Assembly: GCA_002395605.1 (NCBI GenBank)
Contig: DGXO01000080.1
Coordinates: forward strand, 1 to 55,746
Reading direction: 5' to 3'
Length of the DNA: 55,746 nucleotides
Origin: Bacteroidales bacterium UBA4230
GTDB taxonomy: Bacteria > Bacteroidota > Bacteroidia > Bacteroidales > UBA932
Shown here: in pieces, positions 8,015-16,367 of the stretch
Numbering within the stretch: the stretch's first letter is position 1
Layout: the number at the start of each line of letters is the position of its first letter
Position numbers and translations under genes: made by a program
The notes under the pieces: generated by a model
The model's database searches: none
What the model saw: only the letters and a program-made list of their open reading frames with translations
What the model was told of the DNA's origin: nothing

Positions 8015-9544
8015 ATGAGACCATTATACCTTACAAATACGCTAAGCCGCACCAAGGAACTCTTCAAGCCAATCCATGAAGGTCATGTGGGCATGTACGT
8101 GTGCGGCCCCACCGTTTACGGAGACGCCCATCTGGGCCATGCGCGCCCCGGTGTCACCTACGACGTCCTTTTCCGCCTCCTGAAGGCCCTTGGCTACAAG
8201 GTCCGTTATGTCCGCAACATCACGGACGTAGGGCATCTGGAGCACGACGCCGACGAAGGCGAGGACAAGATAGCAAAGAAGGCCCGCCTGGAGCAGTTGG
8301 AGCCCATGGAGGTGGTGCAGTACTACACTGAGCGCTACCACGAGGCCATGCGACTCCTTGGCTGCCAGTCCCCGTCCATCGAGCCCCGCGCCTCCGGACA
8401 CATCATTGAGCAGATAGAGACCATCAAGAAGATCCTTGCCGCCGGTTATGCCTACGAAAGCAACGGCAGCATCTACTTCGATGTCAAGAAATACAACCGT
8501 GACCACAACTACGGCATCCTTTCCGGCCGAACCCTGGAGGCAACCCTTGAAGGCACCCGCAGTCTGGATGGCCAGGGCGACAAACGCGCCCCGTACGACT
8601 TTGCCCTTTGGAAAAAGGCCGAACCGGAGCATATCATGCGCTGGCCTTCACCCTGGGGCGACGGCTTCCCGGGCTGGCACCTCGAGTGCTCCGTGATGGG
8701 TGAGAAATACCTTGGATATGAGTTTGACATCCACGGCGGCGGAATGGACCTCATGTTCCCTCACCATGAATGCGAGATTGCCCAGAACGTGGCCTCCCGC
8801 GGCACCAGCGGCGTGCACTACTGGGTACACAACAACATGATAACCATCAACGGCCAGAAGATGGGAAAGAGCCTCGGGAACTTCATCACGCTGCCCCAGC
8901 TCTTTGCAGGAGAGCATGAAAAGCTCACCCAGGCCTACACCCCCATGACCGTGAGGTTCTTCATTCTCCAGGCCCACTACCGCAGCACCCTTGACTTCTC
9001 CAACGAAGCCCTCCAGGCCGCGGAAAAGGGCTACAAGAAGCTTATGCAGGCGTGGAAGGAGATTGCCGGTCAAGCCGGCAATGACGCCCCCGCCACCGTC
9101 ATACCCGGCTCCGCCACCGTCATACCTGGCTCCGCCACCGTCATACCCGGCCCCGACCGGGTATCCGCAGAAGTCCAGGCCATCATAGACGCCGTGTGGG
9201 AAGCCCTCTGCGACGACCTCAACACCCCCATCGCCATAGCGAATCTCTTCGATGCCGTGAAACTCATCAACGGCGGCAAGCTTTCGGCAGGTGACAAAGC
9301 GGCCCTGGCGCAGCTCTTCAATGAGGTTGTAGGCGGCGTGCTTGGCCTCCAGGACGAAGACGCCAGCGCCTCCGGCAAGGCCGAAAAAGCCCTGGAAGGC
9401 GTGATGGGCCTTGTCCTTGAAGCCCGTAAGAAAGCCCGCGAGGAAAAGAACTGGGCCGAAAGCGACCGCATCCGCGACACTCTGGCCTCCTTCGGCATAA
9501 CCGTCAAAGACACCAAAGACGGTGCCACCTGGACCCTGGAATAG
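8015..9544 (+). CDS. cysS: Cysteinyl-tRNA synthetase with in-frame repeat insertion
   Basis: Charges tRNA-Cys with cysteine in the cytoplasm (class I synthetase). Seen: CGPTVYGDAHLGHARP with the zinc Cys and HIGH motif near residue 30; HLECSVMGEKYLG and HHECEIAQ with the remaining zinc ligands; and KMGKSLGNF, the KMSKS loop, near 285. At 509 residues it is longer than the usual 460-490. The excess lies at about 350-385, where three ATVIPGS units and flanking palindromic sequence are translated from an interspersed repeat, between the catalytic core and the C-terminal tRNA-binding helices. The ending resembles other CysS C-termini. It heads an operon with xth (3-base gap) and folD. Confidence 0.97.
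   Translation: MRPLYLTNTLSRTKELFKPIHEGHVGMYVCGPTVYGDAHLGHARPGVTYDVLFRLLKALGYKVRYVRNITDVGHLEHDADEGEDKIAKKARLEQLEPMEVVQYYTERYHEAMRLLGCQSPSIEPRASGHIIEQIETIKKILAAGYAYESNGSIYFDVKKYNRDHNYGILSGRTLEATLEGTRSLDGQGDKRAPYDFALWKKAEPEHIMRWPSPWGDGFPGWHLECSVMGEKYLGYEFDIHGGGMDLMFPHHECEIAQNVASRGTSGVHYWVHNNMITINGQKMGKSLGNFITLPQLFAGEHEKLTQAYTPMTVRFFILQAHYRSTLDFSNEALQAAEKGYKKLMQAWKEIAGQAGNDAPATVIPGSATVIPGSATVIPGPDRVSAEVQAIIDAVWEALCDDLNTPIAIANLFDAVKLINGGKLSAGDKAALAQLFNEVVGGVLGLQDEDASASGKAEKALEGVMGLVLEARKKAREEKNWAESDRIRDTLASFGITVKDTKDGATWTLE
9061..9171. repeat. Interspersed repeat embedded in cysS
   Basis: CCGGTCAAGCCGGCAATGACG is followed by three 21-bp units of the form CGCCACCGTCATACCCGGCTC and a closing CGACCGGGTATC. 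It is the same CGTCATnCCCGG family seen in intergenic DNA. The unit length is a multiple of three, so it reads through as ATVIPGS repeats. Confidence 0.8.
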
Positions 9545-9547
9545 ACT

Positions 9548-10297
9548 ATGCTGAAATTCATTTCCTGGAACGTAAACGGCCTCAGGGCCGTGGCAGGCAA
9601 AGGATTTGCCGACATATTCACGGAACTGGACGCCGACTTCTTCTGCCTGCAGGAAACCAAGATGCAGGCGGGACAGCTGGACCTTGAGTTCCTTGGCTAT
9701 GAGTCCTACTGGAACTACGCCGAAAAAAAAGGCTACTCCGGCACGGCCGTTTACACTAAGCATACTCCGCTCAGCGTACGCTACGGTATGGGCGTAGACG
9801 CCCACGACCACGAAGGCCGCCTCATTACGCTGGAGTACAAGGATTTCTTCCTTGTTTGCGCCTATGTCCCCAACTCCCAGGACGGCCTTAAGCGGCTGGA
9901 TTACCGCATGCAGTGGGAAGATGACCTCCGGGCTTATCTGAAGGCCCTTCCAAAGCCCGTAATCTTTTGCGGAGACCTCAATGTGGCCCATGAGGAGATA
10001 GACCTTAAGAACCCCTCCACAAACCATTTTAACGCCGGTTTCTCCGACGAAGAACGCGGGAAGTTCTCCGAACTTCTTGCCGCAGGCTTCACGGACACAT
10101 GGCGTTTCCAGCACCCCACGGACGTCAAGTACTCCTGGTGGAGCTACCGCATGAACGCCCGTGAAAGGAACGCTGGCTGGCGCATAGACTACTTCATAGT
10201 CTCAGATGCCCTCCGCGGCCGCATAGCCTCTACGGAAATTCACAACGAAATCTTCGGCTCGGACCACTGTCCGGTAGAATTATGCATGGACTTATGA
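9548..10297 (+). CDS. xth: Exodeoxyribonuclease III / AP endonuclease
   Basis: Cleaves DNA at abasic sites and degrades 3' ends in base excision repair. A 249-residue protein of the EEP fold with the full motif series: SWNVNGLR at the N-terminus, LQETK (metal-binding Glu), YVPNS, CGDLNVAHEEIDL, WWSYR, GWRIDYF and the terminal GSDHCPV with the catalytic Asp-His. Length is typical. The start lies three bases after the cysS stop, and the gene ends in an ATGA overlap with folD, so the three are co-transcribed. No signal sequence, consistent with a cytoplasmic repair enzyme. Confidence 0.96.
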   Translation: MLKFISWNVNGLRAVAGKGFADIFTELDADFFCLQETKMQAGQLDLEFLGYESYWNYAEKKGYSGTAVYTKHTPLSVRYGMGVDAHDHEGRLITLEYKDFFLVCAYVPNSQDGLKRLDYRMQWEDDLRAYLKALPKPVIFCGDLNVAHEEIDLKNPSTNHFNAGFSDEERGKFSELLAAGFTDTWRFQHPTDVKYSWWSYRMNARERNAGWRIDYFIVSDALRGRIASTEIHNEIFGSDHCPVELCMDL

Positions 10298-11160
10298 CAA
10301 TCATAGACGGAAAACAGATATCGGCCACCCTCAAGGAAAGCATAAGGGAACAGGTGGCCGGGTTCCCTGAAAAGTACGGAAGGGTACCGCACCTTGTGGT
10401 AGTAAGGGTGGGGGAAGACCCCGCAAGCGTAGTTTACGTACGCAACAAGGCCAAGGCCTGCGAGGCCTGCGGCATAGAGAACACCACCATCGTGCTTCCT
10501 GAAGAAACCGCAGAGGAAGCCCTCCTTCAGAAGGTGCGTGAACTTAATGCCGATGACACCGTAGACGGCATCCTGGTGCAGCTTCCCCTCCCGAAGCATA
10601 TCTCCGAAGCCAAGGTCATAGAGGCAATCGCGCGTGAAAAGGACGTGGACGGCTTTCATCCCGGAAACGTTGCCGGATTGTGGCAGAAAACCCCTCACAT
10701 GAGCCCCTGCACCCCTGCCGGCATAATGAAGCTCCTGGAAGCCACCGGCGTGGATCCTAAGGGCAAGAGAGCCGTTGTAATAGGCCGAAGCAACATTGTG
10801 GGCCTCCCCGTAGCCAAAATGCTCCTTGACGCCAACGCCACCGTCACAATCTGCCATACCCGCACCGTGGACATGCCTTCCGTCACCCGTGAGGCCGATA
10901 TCCTTGTGGTTGCCGCCGGCCGCGCCAAAATGGTTACGGCCGATATGGTGAAAGATGGCGCCGTGGTCATTGACGTTGGCATGGACCGTGACCCGGAAAC
11001 CGGAAAGCTCTGCGGAGACGTCGACTTCGACGCCGTTGCTCCCAAATGCTCTGCAATCACCCCCGTCCCAGGCGGCGTGGGCCCTATGACCATAGCCTGC
11101 CTTATGGAAAACACCGTGCAGTGCTTTTTGGAAAAGATGCGCGTGGAGCTAAACGCGTAA
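10294..11160 (+). CDS. folD: Methylenetetrahydrofolate dehydrogenase / cyclohydrolase
   Basis: Bifunctional enzyme interconverting 5,10-methylene-, methenyl- and 10-formyl-tetrahydrofolate for one-carbon supply. Seen: YVRNKAKAC with the catalytic Lys, DGILVQLPLP, KDVDGFHPGN, the NADP-site segment VVIGRSNIVGLPVAKML, and PVPGGVGPMTIACL. The start at 10294 (MTIIDGKQ) gives an ATGA overlap with xth and the usual length of 288 residues; the upstream in-frame ATG at 10282 lies inside xth and is less likely. Oddity: the last codons (RVELNA and stop) are made by the left arm of a 108-bp inverted-repeat element that begins at 11141, so a repeat forms the end of this enzyme. Confidence 0.96.
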   Translation: MTIIDGKQISATLKESIREQVAGFPEKYGRVPHLVVVRVGEDPASVVYVRNKAKACEACGIENTTIVLPEETAEEALLQKVRELNADDTVDGILVQLPLPKHISEAKVIEAIAREKDVDGFHPGNVAGLWQKTPHMSPCTPAGIMKLLEATGVDPKGKRAVVIGRSNIVGLPVAKMLLDANATVTICHTRTVDMPSVTREADILVVAAGRAKMVTADMVKDGAVVIDVGMDRDPETGKLCGDVDFDAVAPKCSAITPVPGGVGPMTIACLMENTVQCFLEKMRVELNA

Positions 11161-11248
11161 TTATCAGTTGATTAATAAAAAACGTCTGCCTGAAACCAGG
11201 CAGACGTTTTTGCGTAAACGCTTGAGTACAAGCGCATTGCCTCCACGG
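11141..11248. repeat. REPIN-like inverted-repeat element, copy B
   Basis: 108 bp from GCGTGGAGCTAA to TTGCCTCCACGG. It has the same ends and length as the other copies but a different core hairpin (AAAAACGTCTGCCTG). It overlaps the folD 3' end and stops one base before the stop codon of the convergent lipoprotein gene, filling the gap between two converging genes. Confidence 0.75.
11178..11211. terminator. Bidirectional hairpin terminator
   Basis: Perfect 15-bp stem AAAAACGTCTGCCTG (11178-11192) with its complement (11197-11211) and a four-base loop, with A/T runs on both sides. It serves folD and the convergent lipoprotein gene and is the core of repeat copy B. Confidence 0.8.
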
Positions 11249-11249
11249 G

Positions 11250-13829
11250 CTATTTGCTAAGGACAATCTTTTTGCCGTGCTTGGGAGCAGCAGCTACGGG
11301 AGCCTTGCTCTTAAGCTGGAGAGCATTGGCGTTGGCGATGCGCACCTTCTTTGCAACCTTGGCATAAGAAGACTTTACGCTCTTCTTCGCTACGACTGTC
11401 TTCTTTGCAATGGCGGCCTTCTTCACGGCGGGGGTCTTTGCCGGAGAGGATGCAACAACCTCGCTGGGCGTCAAAACATCTGAAACACCGTAGCGGCCGG
11501 TAGCCTTTCCGTTCTCGTTATACTCCACGATGTATATCTTGGATTGAACACCGGGGTTCCAAATTCTGATCTCATCCTGAGGATCGGAGCCCGAATACAG
11601 AAGATCGTCCATGGCATAACCCTGGCTCATGTATTGGGCAATCTGGCTCTCGTATGAAGTTGCAAGAGTTTCGATAGAACCGTCATAGTAGTAATCCAGG
11701 TCATCGTCGGTGTCTTCTTCAAGGAAATACCAGAGGATGCCGGGGGCATTGACAACGCAGTCTGAATACTTACCGTCAAAGGTTCCGTCGGTCAGGGTTA
11801 CGCTCCAGTCTGGCATGAAGGTGAGCTCAAGAGGAACTTCTTCAAAGCCGGTGAGAATCTCAGAGTACCATTCGCCTGTGAATTTGCCGTTTTCATCGTA
11901 AGCCAGGATAACGATGTCAAGGCCGTTTGAAAGTCCGTTGTAAGGACTAATGAAGGGGAGGGTGTCTGCAGAGCCCATGTAGCCGTTCTCTACAAGGTAA
12001 TCCATGGTGATATCGTTGCTTGAGAGGGTTGAGGCCCAGTCGCCAACGTTGTCGGCAATGGCTTCAATGCCGTAGTCTGCAACGGTTCCGGCTTTGAACA
12101 CAGACACGTCGAAGTACTTGGCATCGCAGGCGGTGACAACGATAGCCTGGGGATAATCGGCGTAACCAGTATCTACTGTGGGGTCGTAATTCACGGCCCA
12201 TGAGGTCTTTTCAACCCATTCGATGGGAATTACTTCTTCGGTCTCAATGAGGCTTACTCCATATTTTGGAAGCACATTGCCGCTGGCGTCAAAGGCGACG
12301 ATGTACACATTGTAAGGGCCGTCTTCGCTATATGTGCTCAGGAGAGCGTCGAAGCTGCCGTCGGATGCTACTTCGGAAAGGCCGAGGTCATCAACGATGT
12401 CTGCGCCTCCGTATACGTAGTCGTAAACCTGTGATGCGGTGCTGTTGATGTAATTGTCAACGGTGCCAAAGTAGTCGGCAATTTCGTCGTCGGTGTACCA
12501 CTGGCAGTATACGTATGCGGCGCCTGCTGCATTACCGGTTATCCAGAAGGTCTTGCCTTCGTCATCCCAGCCGTCATATTCTGCGCCCCAGTCTGAATTG
12601 AGGTTATACTGCTCGTTCCAGACATATAGCTCAAGCGCGTCTTCGGGGTGATCAAAGGGGAAGGCTTTGAATGTCTTTGTGATTTTGCCTTCGGCGTCTA
12701 CGGGGAATATGGCAAACTCATAGTTGCCGGCGGAAAGGCCGTTGAAATAGATCTCGGAGCCGTCATTTCCCTCATTGTAGAGAACCCAGTACATGGCTTC
12801 TTCAAGGTCTTCGTCGTACATCTCCATTTCCTCCTCAAGAGCGGCGGTGACCTCTTCCTGAAGCAGGGCAAGGGTGCCTTCAAAGTCGGACTGAAGGGCG
12901 GCAATAATGCTGTTTTCCTCAGAGAGGTCAACGATGACGGGATAGTAGTAGCTGCCGTCAGTGCCGCTTACTTCAAATACTTCAAACTGGCCTTCGCTGT
13001 AGTAGCCTTCAACCCAGTTGCATCCCTTGTACTCCACTTTCCAGTCAAGGCTGCCGGTGTCCGGCGGAGCAACCTCGCTGGCGGTGGTGACTGCCTTGAG
13101 CTCAGTGGGATAGAGGACGATGTCGTAGGTGCCTTCGGCAATGGTGATGTTGCCGCCCTTGTGTACCAGGGCAAGTTCCTCGCCGATGACCAGAGCGTCG
13201 GATGCGCCAAGGTCATAGTCGCCCCACTCCTTGTTGCCGCGGAACTTGAATTCTCCGCTGAGGGCAACACCTGTGGCCTCCCACTTTTCAGGGGAATCGG
13301 CTGTTTTTGTGAGCTCTACGTCGCCTGCCCACTCATTGAATGCGCCGATAAGGCCCCATACGGATGCGCCGGAAAGATCCACTTGCTCAGGTTCTTCGGC
13401 CTTGACAACCTTGATGTAAGCGGTGGCTTTCTGGGCATCGATGGTGGCGCCGTTTGCGGCAGAGAGTGTAAGTACGGCCTGCTGGCCATCTTCTACGGCG
13501 GCTAGGTCTACGCTCACCTCAACGGTGGCTTCTTTTGCGCCGGCTTCAATGGAAACGCTGCCTTCAAATGAAAGAGCGGTTGCGGGTACAGCCGTGAAAC
13601 CTTCCTGAGCTTCTGAACCGGCAGCTATGATGACGCTGACCTTAGAAGATGCGGCGGGGGATACGGCAAGTGAGAGAGTAGCTTTCCCATCCTGGGAGAA
13701 TTGGGCGTCCGTGGTGGCGAACCCAACCTTTGACTCCTGCTGGGATTCTTCTTTTTTGGTGCAGGAAAAAACTGTAAGTCCTGCAGCGACAGCAACGGCT
13801 GCTGCCAACAAATACTTGCTTCTAACCAT
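11250..13829 (-). CDS. Large multidomain surface lipoprotein with lysine-rich C-terminal tail
   Basis: 859 residues from the start at 13829, chosen because it gives a clean signal peptide with lipobox (GLTVFSC, Cys23); an upstream in-frame ATG would precede the signal. Seen: a Calx-beta/Ig-like domain at about 35-140; a SusE/SusF-like sugar-binding domain near 150-245 (WGLIGAFNEWAGDVELT...KFRGNKEW); then about four related repeats that begin W-x-V-x-Y and contain tyrosine/aspartate-rich strands; then a tail from about 795 rich in Lys and Ala (for example KKAAIAKKTVVAKKS). Probably displayed on the outer membrane and involved in glycan or surface binding; no enzyme motif is seen. The gene at 14153 shares the repeat type and a basic tail. 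A minus-strand TACCTTTA box lies at 13870-13863. Confidence 0.75.
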   Translation of the reverse strand: MVRSKYLLAAAVAVAAGLTVFSCTKKEESQQESKVGFATTDAQFSQDGKATLSLAVSPAASSKVSVIIAAGSEAQEGFTAVPATALSFEGSVSIEAGAKEATVEVSVDLAAVEDGQQAVLTLSAANGATIDAQKATAYIKVVKAEEPEQVDLSGASVWGLIGAFNEWAGDVELTKTADSPEKWEATGVALSGEFKFRGNKEWGDYDLGASDALVIGEELALVHKGGNITIAEGTYDIVLYPTELKAVTTASEVAPPDTGSLDWKVEYKGCNWVEGYYSEGQFEVFEVSGTDGSYYYPVIVDLSEENSIIAALQSDFEGTLALLQEEVTAALEEEMEMYDEDLEEAMYWVLYNEGNDGSEIYFNGLSAGNYEFAIFPVDAEGKITKTFKAFPFDHPEDALELYVWNEQYNLNSDWGAEYDGWDDEGKTFWITGNAAGAAYVYCQWYTDDEIADYFGTVDNYINSTASQVYDYVYGGADIVDDLGLSEVASDGSFDALLSTYSEDGPYNVYIVAFDASGNVLPKYGVSLIETEEVIPIEWVEKTSWAVNYDPTVDTGYADYPQAIVVTACDAKYFDVSVFKAGTVADYGIEAIADNVGDWASTLSSNDITMDYLVENGYMGSADTLPFISPYNGLSNGLDIVILAYDENGKFTGEWYSEILTGFEEVPLELTFMPDWSVTLTDGTFDGKYSDCVVNAPGILWYFLEEDTDDDLDYYYDGSIETLATSYESQIAQYMSQGYAMDDLLYSGSDPQDEIRIWNPGVQSKIYIVEYNENGKATGRYGVSDVLTPSEVVASSPAKTPAVKKAAIAKKTVVAKKSVKSSYAKVAKKVRIANANALQLKSKAPVAAAPKHGKKIVLSK

Positions 13830-13943
13830 AGTTAATTGAATAGTTTTGTTGTTTATTGGGCGTAAAGGTAAGAAAAAATTTTTATTTACAAGCTTTTTTG
13901 TATAAATCTGCAATTCAATTAGTTAGTGGTTTGAAACAGGTTT

Positions 13944-14201
13944 ATGAAACGTTTTCCTTTAGCTTTGGTTAGCATTTTTGCGGCCCTGCTTACAGTTTCT
14001 TGTACAAAGCCCACTTCCAGTAACAATTCGGAAGTAGTGGCTCCGATGACTATGTCCATGACAATAATTTACGAAAAATCCTCTCCGCAGATATCTTTGG
14101 AGAGGATTTGGGCGCATTGGAAGCCGGGGCTTTGTCAATTCCGCCGCCGCGGTCACTTTGCCCTGACTACGCCTTTTGCCTTGCGCTCTGAGCGGGGCTG
14201 A
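13944..14201 (+). CDS. Small or remnant lipoprotein ORF
   Basis: Up to 85 codons. The first 30 residues form a convincing lipoprotein signal (LVSIFAALLTVSC), followed by KPTSSNNSE. Beyond about residue 45 the sequence runs through a hairpin (14076-14109) and then antisense into the 3' end of the next gene, so the later part is unlikely to be meaningful. It may be a decayed lipoprotein gene or a very short lipopeptide. No family recognised. Confidence 0.35.
   Translation: MKRFPLALVSIFAALLTVSCTKPTSSNNSEVVAPMTMSMTIIYEKSSPQISLERIWAHWKPGLCQFRRRGHFALTTPFALRSERG
14076..14109 (-). terminator. Terminator of the minus-strand lipoprotein gene
   Basis: Stem AAATCCTCTCC (14076-14086) pairs with GGAGAGGATTT (14099-14109). 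Read on the minus strand, the stem is followed by a short T-run. It lies 44 bases past the stop at 14153. Confidence 0.6.
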
Positions 14202-15343
14202 TACACCTTTGCCCTGAGCGGCTTTTCTTCTTCTTCAGGAACGGACACTTTTCCGCTTCGCTTCATGATGCTGGAAGGCTTGTCGGTGGAGGCGCTCTTC
14301 CTTGTCATTGTCAAGGGCTTCATTACGCCGTAGTCGTCGTAGAAGCGGATTACGTCGTTGTTGTACACGTGCCACTGCCCGGACCGTACTTCCTGGTACA
14401 CGTACTGCATGCAGTAGAATTTACCTGCAAATTCGTCGTTTCCTACCGCCACCTTTATGTCGCAGGGGCTTACGTAGGCCTTGTCATCTATGTCGGCTTC
14501 GGCATAGGCAAGGTCAAAGTTCTCGTCCGGGACAATGTACAGACCCTGCTCCTCAGTGAGGCCGGCATAGTCTATCTGGCCCAGGAAAAGCTCGTCTACG
14601 GATGCGCCGTCAAGGCTTTCGTCGTCGTAGGTGGTGATGTACTGCGACACAAAGTAAAGCCTGCCGTTGGAAGGCTCAAAGAAGGCCTCCAGGTACTCCT
14701 GGTTCATCTGCTCCCAGTCGGTGGCATCCTTCCTAACCTCCCATCCGTCAATGCGGTACACCTGGTTGGACTCTATCTGGCTTACCTTGATCTCATACTC
14801 AATTCGGCCGTCAGACACGCTCCAGTTGCCAAGCCACTCCAGATATTCCGGCGATGCTTCCTCTTCCTCTACGATGAACATTATGGATGCGTATTCGCCG
14901 GTTAGGTTTTTATTTGCGTCCAGGCCGATAACAAATGCATACCACTGTCCGTGACGCAGCCGCCCGAACTGAATCACTTCCGGAGAACCTTCGTAGACAT
15001 AGTCCGAGTTGTACTCCAGTTCGTTTTTCAAGAAGGCTGCAAGGTCTCCGCCATAGGTTGCGTAGTTTGCCCTGTTGATAACGCTCACAAGGTACTTCTG
15101 GCCTGCGGGAACATTGTTTACGCGGATTTCATCGGTGTAGGCGCCATCCACAACCTTCCGGCCTTCATAGGAGATCTTCCAAGTGTAGTTGGGAGTGGGC
15201 GTAATTTCTTTGTCCTGAGGCTTTTGCTGCTCCTGGCCCTGGTTATTCTTGCCCTGACGGTTGTAAGGCTCCACGCGGGTGCTGCAACCCGCCAGAACCG
15301 CGGCCAAAACTGCGGCCGCCGTGAGATATCTGAGTGCTTTCAT
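14153..15343 (-). CDS. Surface lipoprotein with basic C-terminal tail
   Basis: 396 residues from the start at 15343, supported by a clean lipoprotein signal (VLAAVLAGC, Cys20) and an unusually strong ribosome-binding site just upstream. Domains seen: a short linker rich in Gln, Lys and Asn; one repeat beginning WKISYEGRKVVDGAY; a second beginning WLGNWSVSDGRIEYEIKVS; and a tyrosine-rich region. These resemble the repeats of the neighbouring 859-residue lipoprotein. The tail (about 350-396) is rich in Lys and Arg (RSERKAKGVVRAK). Function unknown; probably outer-membrane displayed. The two genes are co-directional but separated by about 320 bases with a terminator, so they are probably separate units. 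Confidence 0.75.
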   Translation of the reverse strand: MKALRYLTAAAVLAAVLAGCSTRVEPYNRQGKNNQGQEQQKPQDKEITPTPNYTWKISYEGRKVVDGAYTDEIRVNNVPAGQKYLVSVINRANYATYGGDLAAFLKNELEYNSDYVYEGSPEVIQFGRLRHGQWYAFVIGLDANKNLTGEYASIMFIVEEEEASPEYLEWLGNWSVSDGRIEYEIKVSQIESNQVYRIDGWEVRKDATDWEQMNQEYLEAFFEPSNGRLYFVSQYITTYDDESLDGASVDELFLGQIDYAGLTEEQGLYIVPDENFDLAYAEADIDDKAYVSPCDIKVAVGNDEFAGKFYCMQYVYQEVRSGQWHVYNNDVIRFYDDYGVMKPLTMTRKSASTDKPSSIMKRSGKVSVPEEEEKPLRAKVYQPRSERKAKGVVRAK

Positions 15344-15350
15344 ACTGTTG

Positions 15351-15360
15351 TCCTCCTTTT
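15351..15360 (-). promoter_or_regulatory. Strong Shine-Dalgarno sequence
   Basis: On the minus strand AAAAGGAGGA ends seven bases before the ATG at 15343. Such a full match is unusual in this phylum, whose genes mostly lack it, and it decides the start codon. Confidence 0.6.
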
Positions 15361-15475
15361 GTTTGTCCGGTGCCTGCAGGAATTCCATTGAGGCACTTCC
15401 CTTTGAGTGCAAAGTTATACAAAAACGGGGCCATTAGCAAACTCCGCTCCTTCCGCGTCCTCCTAGGACTCTCGC

Positions 15476-15583
15476 GCGTGGAGGTAACTACCTGGCACAC
15501 AGTATGTTACGTGAAAGAGGGTGCTTCGATTTGAGCACCCTCTTTCATGTTATGGATTGATAATCAGCAGGTTATCTCCACGG
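15476..15583. repeat. REPIN-like inverted-repeat element, copy C
   Basis: 108 bp from GCGTGGAGGTAA to TTATCTCCACGG. Core hairpin AAAGAGGGTGCT (15514-15525) with its complement (15534-15545). It ends five bases before the ssb stop codon and may terminate ssb. It is one of two copies flanking the transposase gene. Confidence 0.75.
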
Positions 15584-15588
15584 GGCAA

Positions 15589-16320
15589 TTAGAACGGAAG
15601 GTCATCTGAAGGCTCGGCGGCAGGCATCGGCCCCTGATAATCCGGGGAAACCTGCGGTTGAGCGGGAGCCGGGGCTGGTCCTGGGGCCGATGACGGCGCC
15701 GCAACCGGAGCTGAGGGAGAAGCCGCTGCGGGAGTGGGAGTAGTGGCCGCGGGAGTGGGCGCAGGTGCAGAATAGCCGCCACCCTGCGGCGCTGCAGGGT
15801 AGCCGCCCTGATACGCGGGCTGCTGCTGATAACCTCCGGGCTGCGCCTGGGAGCCGCCAGGCTGCTGATATCCACCCTGGTAACCGCTGGGCTGTGGCTG
15901 ATAACCACCAGCTTGCTGATATCCGCCAGGCTGGGACTGGTAGCCGCCTGATTGCTGCTGGTCTCCGTCCGGGCGCTTGCCTAGAAGCTGAAGGTTGTCT
16001 GCAACTACCTCAGTGGTATATCGTTTGTTCCCGGTCTGGTCTGTCCACTGACGTGTGCGGAGTTTGCCTTCAATATATACCTGACTGCCTTTGTGTACGA
16101 ATTTTTCAACGACATCGGCATTATTGCGCCATACTACTATGTTGTGCCACTCAGTGTTTTCACGGAGTTCACCGTTGCGGTCACGAAAACGCTCTGTGGT
16201 TGCAAGACGGAAGGATGCAACTTTTGCATTTGCCGAAGGATTCTGGGGATTTGATTCAAGGTAACGTACTTCAGGGTCGTTTCCAACGTTACCGATAAGC
16301 ATAACTTTGTTCAGTGCCAT
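15589..16320 (-). CDS. ssb: Single-stranded DNA-binding protein with long low-complexity linker
   Basis: Coats single-stranded DNA in replication, repair and recombination. Seen: an N-terminal OB fold at about 1-112 (MALNKVMLIGNVGNDPEVRY...TEWHNIVVWRNNADVVEKF...YIEGKLRTRQW), then a linker of roughly 120 residues of GGYQ/QPGGYQ repeats turning into Ala/Pro-rich sequence, then the acidic tip DDLPF that recruits partner proteins. At 243 residues it is longer than the typical 150-180, entirely because of the linker. It is followed downstream by repeat copy C and preceded by the transposase gene, 47 bases away on the same strand. Confidence 0.96.
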   Translation of the reverse strand: MALNKVMLIGNVGNDPEVRYLESNPQNPSANAKVASFRLATTERFRDRNGELRENTEWHNIVVWRNNADVVEKFVHKGSQVYIEGKLRTRQWTDQTGNKRYTTEVVADNLQLLGKRPDGDQQQSGGYQSQPGGYQQAGGYQPQPSGYQGGYQQPGGSQAQPGGYQQQPAYQGGYPAAPQGGGYSAPAPTPAATTPTPAAASPSAPVAAPSSAPGPAPAPAQPQVSPDYQGPMPAAEPSDDLPF

Positions 16321-16367
16321 AATAATATCAATTTAGTGTTTGCAATTTACTAATAATTTCTGAAAGA

